A stretch of 8,449 nt of DNA from Acidobacteriota bacterium (lineage in GTDB: Bacteria; Acidobacteriota; Terriglobia; Acidiferrales; UBA7541), in the NCBI GenBank assembly GCA_003161495.1, contig PMOP01000074.1, forward strand, positions 4,473 through 12,921, written 5' to 3'. A program made the position numbers and the translations under genes. The first letter of the stretch is position 1, and every line of letters begins with the position of its first letter. The notes under the pieces were generated by a model. That model searched no databases, was not told where the DNA came from, and was given only the letters and a program-made list of their open reading frames with translations. This document shows, one piece after another, positions 1-5,415 of this stretch.

Positions 1-1517
1 ACGATGTCTACCCCGCGAACGAGTTGATCGGGGCGGCCGTCTGCGTACACTTTGTAAACGACCAGCGGCTGCACCTGAAACGCTTGCGGTTGTCCGCGGC
101 CCGTGAACGTAAATCCGCCGGCGATATCGTCGATCAACAATCCAAAGGGTTTCCCCTGGCGCTTGATTTCCTCGATCAGTTTTGTGCGCAGCTCGGCGTT
201 GGATACGGTGAGGCTGCTCTGCACAATCAGGTTTCCTTGCCGTGAGACCGGTTGCGCGCCGATCTGGCGACGGCCGTGCCCGTTGGATACAGGAAAGTCC
301 TTGAGCGGCTGGCGCGACATCTCAAAGTTTTTCAGCACGCCGTGATCGACAAGCGTGACGCGCTCGGACGGAGTTCCTTCATCATCGAATGGATAAAATC
401 CGATGAGAATATCCTTGCCCAGAGCTCTCTGCGTCGGATCGTCATAGATGGAAAGAAATTTCGGAAGGATCGGCGAGCCGACCTTGTCGGCAAACGTCTG
501 GCCTTCGCCGATATCTTTCTGGCGGAAGCCTTCCGCGCGATGGCCGAATACTTCGTGGAAGAAAACGGCAGTGGCGCGGCCCGTCAAAAGCGCGGGCCCG
601 GCATATGGCTCGACCAGCGGAGCGGCCACCAGCCCTTCCAGTTCCTTGCGCAGGACCTGTCCCTGCGCGAGCACGGTCTTATCGTCCGGCGCGTCGGACG
701 GATTAGCCCAGTCAAAATTGTAGTAACGATTGATGTCCATTCCATCAGGCGCTTTTCCCTGAATGAACAATTCCAGCCGGTAATGGACCTGGCCAAATTG
801 CAGGCGTGTGCCTTCGCTGGTGACCTGATACTGATTGTCTCCCGTCGCGCTGAACGTCACGATGGAATTCAGGATTTGCGGCGACGCGCGAAAGGCGCGA
901 GTGTAAAGGCGAACTTTTTCTTCCCAAGGTTTGCGGTCGGGACGGACGGAAACTTCCGGGCCGTAGAAAGTGCGCGGCTCTTCGCGGGCAAAATCCGGAG
1001 CGTGTTCAGCGTCTGTTTGGACCTGAACTTCCTTGCTCGTATTGATTTTGATCAGGCCTTCCGAGGCGGCTCGGAATTGTTTGTCGGTCTCCTGCCACAT
1101 CGCACGGCGAAGCACATCGGGAGCGTTATCGACCGGCACCGCGGTGCCGAAACTTCCCTGGCTGGCAGCGGAATTCCCAACCTTGTGGGTGTTGTCCAGG
1201 TCGTAGCTTCCCACGCGAACCTGCGTTTCGAGCCACCGCGAATGGCTTTCCTCGCTCGAGAGCAGCGCGCCATTTGAACCCATGACCTCGGAGCGGTCCG
1301 TCGAAGTCAGGATGTAACTCAGGAAGTAGGCCGGCGGAGTCGCCTTGGAAAGGATGGGCAACTCGCGATCCAGCTCCTGGCCCATCGTCACGATGAGAGG
1401 CGACGCCTGGACCTGCGTCTCCGCAGCGCCCGCCTCGGGGCTACGAGCGGGCTTGTTTGCCGCAAATGCGTTGAGGGAAAGCAAAGACGAGAGGAGTGCA
1501 AGGCCGAAAATTTTCAC
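1..1517 (-). CDS. Exported TldD/PmbA-family metalloprotease, C-terminus cut off by window edge
   Basis: Continuous open frame of 505 codons running off the left edge without a stop. The GTG start at 1517 is chosen because GGAG lies 7 nt upstream and the protein then opens with a signal peptide (residues 1-19, cleavage after AFA). The zinc-protease motif HEVFGH is at residues 321-326, in the context FFHEVFGHRAEG, matching the HEXXXH of TldD (HEAVGHGLEG in E. coli). DDEGTP (378-383) and an NGHGRRQ stretch also match conserved TldD blocks. E. coli TldD (481 aa) is cytoplasmic and works with TldE/PmbA in processing peptides such as microcin B17. This protein is longer before the motif and appears to be exported, so its substrate is probably different. 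The third zinc ligand, a C-terminal cysteine in TldD, would lie beyond the window, so catalytic integrity cannot be judged. A partner TldE-like gene could lie downstream, to the left. Family call firm; role unknown. Confidence 0.9.
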   Translation of the reverse strand, partial: MKIFGLALLSSLLSLNAFAANKPARSPEAGAAETQVQASPLIVTMGQELDRELPILSKATPPAYFLSYILTSTDRSEVMGSNGALLSSEESHSRWLETQVRVGSYDLDNTHKVGNSAASQGSFGTAVPVDNAPDVLRRAMWQETDKQFRAASEGLIKINTSKEVQVQTDAEHAPDFAREEPRTFYGPEVSVRPDRKPWEEKVRLYTRAFRASPQILNSIVTFSATGDNQYQVTSEGTRLQFGQVHYRLELFIQGKAPDGMDINRYYNFDWANPSDAPDDKTVLAQGQVLRKELEGLVAAPLVEPYAGPALLTGRATAVFFHEVFGHRAEGFRQKDIGEGQTFADKVGSPILPKFLSIYDDPTQRALGKDILIGFYPFDDEGTPSERVTLVDHGVLKNFEMSRQPLKDFPVSNGHGRRQIGAQPVSRQGNLIVQSSLTVSNAELRTKLIEEIKRQGKPFGLLIDDIAGGFTFTGRGQPQAFQVQPLVVYKVYADGRPDQLVRGVDI

Positions 1518-1563
1518 AGAACTGCTCCATTCCGCCGAAACAGCATTCAAAGTAAAGATAACT

Positions 1564-1593
1564 AGTGTAAGCCCATTGAGCCGCTGATCTCAA
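1564..1593 (-). promoter_or_regulatory. Candidate sigma70-type promoter of the TldD-like gene
   Basis: On the minus strand TTGAGA (1593-1588) is followed after 18 bp by TACACT (1569-1564), 5/6 and 4/6 matches to the consensus hexamers. A start about 7 nt downstream would give a leader of roughly 40 nt before the GTG. This supports separate transcription from the FecR-domain gene upstream. It was found by eye and is only suggestive. Confidence 0.3.
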
Positions 1594-1735
1594 CGCGTGC
1601 GTTGCGAAGTGTTCCTTCGGTTCTTCGAGCGGCACTACGGCGCAGGCGCCCAAAGAATAGTTGGATGCGTGAAAAGGGCTGCGCGTCGCCACAAGGCTAC
1701 ATCTGTTAGACGCCGGAAAACAGGATTTGGTGTGC

Positions 1736-1756
1736 AAAAAAAGAAGGCTTGGAGCC
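1736..1756 (-). terminator. Weak candidate Rho-independent terminator after the FecR-domain gene
   Basis: In the minus-strand transcript a short hairpin GGCU-CCA-AGCC (1756-1746) is followed by UUC and then seven U residues (1742-1736). It lies about 40 nt past the FecR stop codon. The T-run and position fit a terminator, but the stem is only 4 bp, so the call is weak. The rest of the 280-bp gap between the FecR-domain and TldD genes shows no gene. Confidence 0.35.
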
Positions 1757-1797
1757 GAAGAACCTTGATGCAAACAGGATAGTTATCGAGCTTTTCC

Positions 1798-2586
1798 TCA
1801 GCAAGCAGCGGCCAAATTCTTGCAGACCACCGGCGCCGGATGGCTGCCGTGCGTGACGATCGGGACGACGACTGCCGGAATGACTACAGCCGCGGTAATG
1901 GCAATAATCTGCCCCACGGTGAAATGATGGGGAGGAGGAGCGTTCCCCGTGAACGACAATCCCACGTTTGTCGCTACCGCCGCTTCGGTCAGCTCCGAAG
2001 GAGTGGCTTTGCCGGGTTGATCAGGCGGCTGATGGCCGTCCCGGATCGTGGCAATCTGCCCTGCGAGAACATCCACGCAGATGCCGTCCAGATTGCAAAA
2101 TTTTACATGGCCTTCAAATACGATAATCTGGAAAAGATCATTCATATATCCAAGAAAAAAATCCGTGCCCACCACGCCCGCAACTCCCACGGCCGTATGA
2201 ATTTCAAATTTAGCATTCGGTTTGGATTGCTTGATCACCTGGGAACGCACGCGCCCGTAGGTCAACTCGATTTGCGTCTGCTGCGATGCCGCATTGTGCT
2301 GCGTCACCATGAGTGTGGAGCTGGAACCAACATTCAGGACGGAACCGTCGTCAAGTGCGACCCGCGCGCGCCCGCCGTCGCCTGTGCGGACCGCGTCGCC
2401 CCAATCCACCATTGTTTTTACCAGCGCAGGCATATTCTGGGCGCCGCGCGCGATGGCCACTTCGGGAATGGCGCGCGAAATCTGCCCCGCTCGCTGCGTA
2501 CCCTGCGCCGGAACGTCCGGCGGGACGAGGATCGCCAAGGAGAGAAGCACCGTCAGGGCAATCAAGAAAGGGGAACGACTCTTCAT
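1798..2586 (-). CDS. Secreted FecR-domain protein with C-terminal membrane segment
   Basis: 262 aa. The ATG at 2586 has AGGAG 6 nt upstream. Residues 1-28 form a signal peptide (KSR, then a Leu/Ile-rich core, ending near PAQ). Residues about 60-180 match a FecR domain: WGDAVRTGDGGRARVALDDG, LNVGSSSTL, an ELTYGRVR block, then FEIHTAVGVAGVVGTDF and a closing VDVLAGQ. This is the beta-rich periplasmic domain known from FecR. Unlike true FecR there is no N-terminal cytoplasmic anti-sigma part, so this is not a sigma-factor regulator of the FecR type. A hydrophobic segment (about 223-245) near the C-terminus probably anchors it, leaving a short tail with Cys255 and Cys262; Cys164 and Cys170 lie in the FecR domain. 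Such stand-alone exported FecR-domain proteins are known in several phyla with mostly unassigned function, and none is assigned here. Confidence 0.85.
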   Translation of the reverse strand: MKSRSPFLIALTVLLSLAILVPPDVPAQGTQRAGQISRAIPEVAIARGAQNMPALVKTMVDWGDAVRTGDGGRARVALDDGSVLNVGSSSTLMVTQHNAASQQTQIELTYGRVRSQVIKQSKPNAKFEIHTAVGVAGVVGTDFFLGYMNDLFQIIVFEGHVKFCNLDGICVDVLAGQIATIRDGHQPPDQPGKATPSELTEAAVATNVGLSFTGNAPPPHHFTVGQIIAITAAVVIPAVVVPIVTHGSHPAPVVCKNLAAAC

Positions 2587-2631
2587 AAGGCTCTCCTCAG
2601 ACAGGCAATTCGCTCCGCGCCATGCGCACCC

Positions 2632-2661
2632 TTAATTACTGGATCGGCCCGCGACTGTCAA
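2632..2661 (-). promoter_or_regulatory. Candidate promoter of the FecR-domain gene
   Basis: On the minus strand a perfect TTGACA (2661-2656) is followed after 15 bp by AGTAAT, or after 17 bp by TAATTA, within AGTAATTAA (2640-2632). The element ends 45 nt before the ATG. The -35 box is flanked by two CAGTCG copies with a 10-bp period (see findings). The -10 match is imperfect. No other gene was seen in the 200-bp gap between this gene and the zinc-ribbon gene. Confidence 0.4.
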
Positions 2662-2786
2662 CGACTGGAACCCTCGATGTCCCGTAATTGTTAACGGTGG
2701 AATCAGTTCGGTGGTCGGCGGTTGTACTCCCGAAGAGAGTCGCGGACAGGAGAAATACGTTGGAGGATCTGCGTGCTGAATAAAAT

Positions 2787-3338
2787 TCAATAAGGCGGGT
2801 CCTCGGACGTGGCACCGCGGCTTTCCCGAGTGGACCGCAGGATTCCGGTGTCATCCAAAAAAAAATTGCGGAAACCATAATTTCCAGCGCGCGCCTGAAG
2901 TGCAAACGAGCGGATCGTTCCGTCCGCGTTGACCGGTCCGGGCGTGTACTGGATCTGGTAGTTGACGCTCTGGGCCAGCTGCGCGGCCAGGCGCACGCGC
3001 TCGCCAACCGCCTCAAACTGGCCGGGATAGTTGCCGCCCTGCGCCGATGCAAAATCGACGAGCGCGCTTCGGATTTCCCGCAAAGATTCCGCGGCGCGCG
3101 CTTCGGCTTGCGCCGTGGGATTGCCTTGCCGTTCCGGAACAACGAACCACAGGAAACTCCAAATGGCGGCGAGCAGCACTCCCAGGAGCACGCCCCAGCG
3201 GATAAGAATTTTGCCGATGCTTGGCTTCGCTTTGGGCGCATCCGCGCCAGGGGCAGGCGCCGTCAGATCCGCGCCGCAATGCGGGCACAGTTCCGTGGCC
3301 TGATTGATTTCATTTTCGCATTCGCGACACGTGAACAT
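2787..3338 (-). CDS. Zinc-ribbon, single-TM protein with pilin-like outer domain
   Basis: 183 aa. The N-terminus carries a zinc ribbon, Cys4-X2-Cys7 and Cys18-X2-Cys21 (CREC, CPHC), then a Pro/Ala linker and one transmembrane helix at about 44-67. The outer part (about 82-171) resembles the globular region of the neighbouring pilin. It has a helix ending in QGGNYPGQF, a Y-X-I-X-Y strand, a D-X-G turn, and the closing motif RNFFLDDTGILRST, against RSFFTDQSGTIRST in the pilin. It lacks a prepilin leader, so it would not be processed by prepilin peptidase. The ATG at 3338 is the first possible start, because an in-frame TAA lies two codons upstream; no good Shine-Dalgarno is visible, and AT-rich bases precede it. 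It lies 124 bp downstream of the pilin on the same strand. A link to pilus assembly or regulation is an inference; the molecular role is unknown. Confidence 0.8.
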   Translation of the reverse strand: MFTCRECENEINQATELCPHCGADLTAPAPGADAPKAKPSIGKILIRWGVLLGVLLAAIWSFLWFVVPERQGNPTAQAEARAAESLREIRSALVDFASAQGGNYPGQFEAVGERVRLAAQLAQSVNYQIQYTPGPVNADGTIRSFALQARAGNYGFRNFFLDDTGILRSTRESRGATSEDPPY

Positions 3339-3386
3339 AAATTATGTGGAAGTTCGAGAGATGCGCTTGGATGTGCCCCGCGGTCC

Positions 3387-3428
3387 CGCGCGCGATTCGT
3401 CGTGGATCATCGTAACGAAACGCGCGCG
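3387..3428 (-). other. Strong hairpin between the pilin and zinc-ribbon genes
   Basis: The arms 3387-3400 and 3415-3428 are complementary at 13 of 14 positions (one A/A mismatch), separated by a 14-nt loop. One arm includes the (CG)6 run at 3421-3432. No T-run follows on the minus strand, so it is not a classical terminator. In a transcript reading out of the pilin gene it lies about 35 nt past the stop codon, where it could protect the upstream mRNA or limit read-through. Confidence 0.55.
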
Positions 3429-3438
3429 CGCGAGTCAA
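3409..3438 (-). promoter_or_regulatory. Candidate promoter of the zinc-ribbon gene
   Basis: TTGACT (3438-3433 on the minus strand) is followed after 18 bp by TACGAT (3414-3409), 5/6 and 4/6 matches to the sigma70 consensus. The leader would be about 60 nt. The spacer is unusual in containing (CG)6, and the -10 lies in the loop of the hairpin described above. Hairpin and promoter may be alternative readings of the same DNA, so confidence is low. Confidence 0.3.
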
Positions 3439-3462
3439 TTCGAGGAAAGAGCAATAGGTGTT

Positions 3463-3948
3463 TCAGCCGAGGGGTGCGCTGGTGGAATCCGCCGTGCCGT
3501 TTCCGGTGCTACGGATCGTGCCGCTTTGATCGGTGAAGAAAGATCGCTGGCCGCTCGATCCCGGCACGAGCGGAGTTGCGGTAATTGTGTAGCTGATCAC
3601 ATTGCCGCTAGGATCGGTCGCCGCCGCCGCATAATTGAACCGGTAGCCGCTCTTGGCGCCGGTGGCAAGGATCGAGTCGATCAAATCCGCGGAAGCCGAT
3701 GTAGCAGCGCCGCCCGAGCCCGGGCCCATGTCCGAAAGGGCATGAGGAAATCCGCCATAGCTGTTCGAATACAGGAGGGCGCTTTCCGTTAGAGTTTTTA
3801 GCGTGCTCACTGCCGCGGTCTCATTGGCCTGAATTTTGGAACGCATCAGGTTTGGAATCGCGATGGCTGCAATAATTAAAATAATCGTTACCACGATCAA
3901 CAACTCGATGAGCGAGAAACCTTTACGCTTCGTATTGCGTATGTTCAT
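3463..3948 (-). CDS. Type IV pilin-like protein (prepilin with N-methylation motif)
   Basis: 161 aa. The start ATG at 3948 has AGGAG 5 nt upstream. The leader MNIRNTKRKG is followed by FSLIELLIVV, the class III signal for prepilin peptidase: cleavage after Gly10, Phe as the methylated first residue, and Glu at mature position 5. A hydrophobic helix runs to about residue 33 (IAAIAIPNLM), then the amphipathic helix of the pilin core and a small globular domain ending in RSFFTDQSGTIRST and a Ser/Thr/Gly tail. No cysteine is present, so there is no disulfide-closed D-region as in classical PilA/PilE. The size fits a major or minor pilin or a GspG/H-like pseudopilin; the sequence alone does not decide. 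No assembly ATPase, platform protein or peptidase gene is in the window, so it is an orphan locus relying on machinery encoded elsewhere. It is divergent from the sigma-factor gene across a 247-bp gap. Confidence 0.92.
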   Translation of the reverse strand: MNIRNTKRKGFSLIELLIVVTIILIIAAIAIPNLMRSKIQANETAAVSTLKTLTESALLYSNSYGGFPHALSDMGPGSGGAATSASADLIDSILATGAKSGYRFNYAAAATDPSGNVISYTITATPLVPGSSGQRSFFTDQSGTIRSTGNGTADSTSAPLG

Positions 3949-3997
3949 GCGATCTCCTGTAGCGTCTCGTGAAATTCTTCGCGGAACTTCGCGCCCG

Positions 3998-4006
3998 TTA
4001 ATTACT
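3998..4006 (-). promoter_or_regulatory. AGTAATTAA promoter-like element upstream of the pilin
   Basis: The same nine bases occur upstream of the FecR-domain gene, both times 45-49 nt before the start codon and followed by a short GC-rich stretch. No well-spaced -35 box is seen here; TTGAGG lies only 10 bp upstream of AGTAAT. No sigma54 site (GG, 10 bp, GC) could be recognised, although pilin genes often have one. A nearer-consensus -10 (TAGAAT) lies farther upstream but without a -35. Confidence 0.3.
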
Positions 4007-4134
4007 CCCGATGAATCCTCAACGTGGCAGAACGCTGGAGGGGACTCCGGTCTGCTTGAAACTTTTGCTCAGGGCGGTATTCTACACCGGCCGGGCAGGA
4101 ATGGGGTGACGAGAAAGTACCATTTTCAGTGCTT

Positions 4135-4166
4135 CCCCGGACTGGTAGTCCTGGGTCGGCTATGAT
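4135..4166 (+). promoter_or_regulatory. Candidate sigma-gene promoter with overlapping palindrome
   Basis: TATGAT at 4161-4166 is a 5/6 match to a -10 box about 30 nt before the ATG of the sigma-factor gene. The place of the -35 box is taken by an inverted repeat, arms CCCCGGACT (4135-4143) and AGTCCTGGG (4147-4155) around GGT, pairing at 8 of 9 positions. No TTGACA-like box is present, which would fit dependence on an activator or an alternative sigma factor. The site was found by eye. Confidence 0.4.
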
Positions 4167-4195
4167 GCATCGAAATATTGCAGCCAGTCGAATTC

Positions 4196-5182
4196 ATGCC
4201 TAAAGAAGCCCATCTCGCGTCGCTCGATCAGTTCCCGGCGCAATACGCGCGTCTCGACGCCGCGCTGCGCACGAAAGAAATGTGCGCGCGCTGGGGATTG
4301 CTTGAGGAAACTTTTGTTGAGTGTTTGCGGCGCAGCGCTGAAAAGCGGTTTGGCGGCGCGCAACCCGACCCGGGCGAGGTCGAGGCCTACCTGAAATTTC
4401 TTCACCTTGAGGATCTGGCGCTCGCCTGCGCGTGCAGCAAAGGGATCGAGAAAGCCTGGGAATTTTTCATCGCCCATTTCCGGCGGGACCTGCGCAACGC
4501 CGCGAGCGCCATGCTTCGAGGATCGGGCGTCGCCGATGACGCGCGCGCCGAGGAACTGGCCGATTCCCTCTACGCGGAATTGTATGGCGTGCGTTCCGGC
4601 TCGGACGGACGGCGAAAATCCCTGTTCGAATATTTCCACGGCCGCAGCAAGCTTTCCACGTGGCTGCGCGCCGTCTTGGCACAGAAACAGGTAGACATGT
4701 TTCGAACGAGCGGCAGAACGGTTTCCCTGGAAGCCGAAATCGAAGGGGAAGCGCCGCGCGAATTCGCTGACTGCGCGGCATCTTCCCGCGCCGATCACGA
4801 TCCGGACCGCGAAAGGTATCTTGGCCGGTTCGACAAAGCGCTCTCAGCGGCGCTAGGAAGCTTAACGGCGCGCGATCGCATGATTCTGGCCTGCTATTAC
4901 GTGGATCGGCTTTCGCTGGCGGAAATAGGGCGCCTGCTGCGCGAACACGAGTCAACCGTGTCACGGCAGCTGGAACGCATCCGCCGCGCTTTGCGTGAGA
5001 GCGTGAAGCAAATGTTGCAGCGCGAAATTCCCGCCGGCGATGGCCGGCCGTCGGAATCGCCTCTTGACGCGGCGCAAGTGGAATTGACGTTCGAATACGC
5101 CCTGGAGGATTGGCCATTCGACCTTTCGAAAGCGCTTTCCATATCGGAGCAGCCAGCGGAGACGCCCGAGGACAAGGTATGA
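4196..5182 (+). CDS. Sigma-70 family (ECF-like) RNA polymerase sigma factor
   Basis: 328 aa from ATG 4196. A TTG 18 nt upstream is also in frame, but neither start has a clear Shine-Dalgarno; ATG is preferred. Sigma region 2 spans about 85-172 (KAWEFFIAHFRRDLRN, a helix with EELADSLYAELYG, then STWLRAVLAQKQVDMFR, the RNA polymerase/-10 binding part). Region 4 spans about 212-275, with LTARDRMILACYY followed by a helix-turn-helix, LSLAEIGRLLREHESTVSRQ, which contacts the -35. Regions 1 and 3 are not evident, giving an ECF-type layout. It is much longer than the usual 180-200 aa ECF factor: about 80 extra residues at the N-terminus and about 55 at the C-terminus, the latter acidic and rich in Pro. 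The next gene on the same strand encodes a zinc-finger anti-sigma factor, the usual partner arrangement. Target promoters are unknown; autoregulation is likely by analogy only. Confidence 0.88.
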   Translation: MPKEAHLASLDQFPAQYARLDAALRTKEMCARWGLLEETFVECLRRSAEKRFGGAQPDPGEVEAYLKFLHLEDLALACACSKGIEKAWEFFIAHFRRDLRNAASAMLRGSGVADDARAEELADSLYAELYGVRSGSDGRRKSLFEYFHGRSKLSTWLRAVLAQKQVDMFRTSGRTVSLEAEIEGEAPREFADCAASSRADHDPDRERYLGRFDKALSAALGSLTARDRMILACYYVDRLSLAEIGRLLREHESTVSRQLERIRRALRESVKQMLQREIPAGDGRPSESPLDAAQVELTFEYALEDWPFDLSKALSISEQPAETPEDKV

Positions 5183-5222
5183 AACAGTCGCGCAGCCGCC
5201 GCGGTAATTCGAGTCCGGTTTA

Positions 5223-5289
5223 TGTAGCGCCCGCCTTCAGGCGGGCATTTGCGCGAACCCATCGTGCCCGCCTGAAGGCGGGCGCTACA
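5223..5289. repeat. Inverted pair of REP-like hairpins (BIME-like element)
   Basis: A 25-bp sequence at 5223-5247 is repeated exactly as its reverse complement at 5265-5289, with 17 bp between. Each half is itself a hairpin: in the left copy GCCCGCC (5229-5235) pairs with GGCGGGC (5240-5246) around the loop TTCA. GTAG sits just outside each stem (5224-5227, and CTAC at 5285-5288). A GTAG-type tetranucleotide beside an imperfect palindrome is the known layout of REP sequences mobilised by RAYT (TnpA-REP) transposases. It lies 40 bp after the sigma-factor stop codon and may also damp read-through or stabilise mRNA ends. No RAYT gene is in the window. Confidence 0.8.
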
Positions 5290-5378
5290 AATTCATTTGA
5301 ACTGAACAGTCACGGAAAAATGTCACGCGAGAATGACGATGCAAGATATCTGTAACGAATCGTTCTAAATAAAGGCAG

Positions 5379-5405
5379 CCTTACATAAGCGCTGTTTTAG
5401 TAAGG
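5379..5405 (+). promoter_or_regulatory. Hairpin covering the anti-sigma gene's ribosome binding site
   Basis: CCTTAC (5379-5384) pairs with GTAAGG (5400-5405), extended inward by TAA/TTA after one bulged A, giving about 9 bp around an 8-nt loop. The 3' arm contains most of the only Shine-Dalgarno-like sequence, AAGGA (5402-5406), 9 nt before the ATG at 5416. The hairpin could therefore limit translation of the anti-sigma factor. Stability has not been computed. Confidence 0.4.
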
Positions 5406-5415
5406 AAAAGCTTTG

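Noticed and set aside
252..1277. Long plus-strand open frame of 341 codons
   Set aside because: It lies antisense to the TldD-like gene, which has a signal peptide, HEXXXH and other family motifs. The plus-strand product shows no recognisable domain.
1840..2694. Plus-strand open frame of 284 codons
   Set aside because: It is antisense to the FecR-domain gene; the product is Arg/His-rich with no domain, typical of a GC-rich shadow frame.
2636..3241. Minus-strand open frame of 201 codons overlapping the zinc-ribbon gene
   Set aside because: It overlaps in another frame, lacks domains, and the zinc-ribbon frame has clear Cys pairs, a TM helix and the pilin-like motif.
4035..4050. Short inverted repeat CTGGAG / CTCCGG around GGGA
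   Set aside because: Only about five pairs plus a wobble; expected by chance in GC-rich DNA.
3949..4177. Sigma54 promoter for the pilin gene
   Set aside because: No GG-N10-GC pair with the expected TGGCAC/TTGCA surroundings was found on the minus strand.
4160..4798. Minus-strand open frame of 212 codons
   Set aside because: Antisense to the sigma-factor gene, whose regions 2 and 4 are clear.
5354..5364. Palindrome AACGAATCGTT upstream of the anti-sigma gene, considered as an operator or ECF promoter element
   Set aside because: The arms are only 5 bp, and no ECF-type -10 motif is found about 16 bp downstream.
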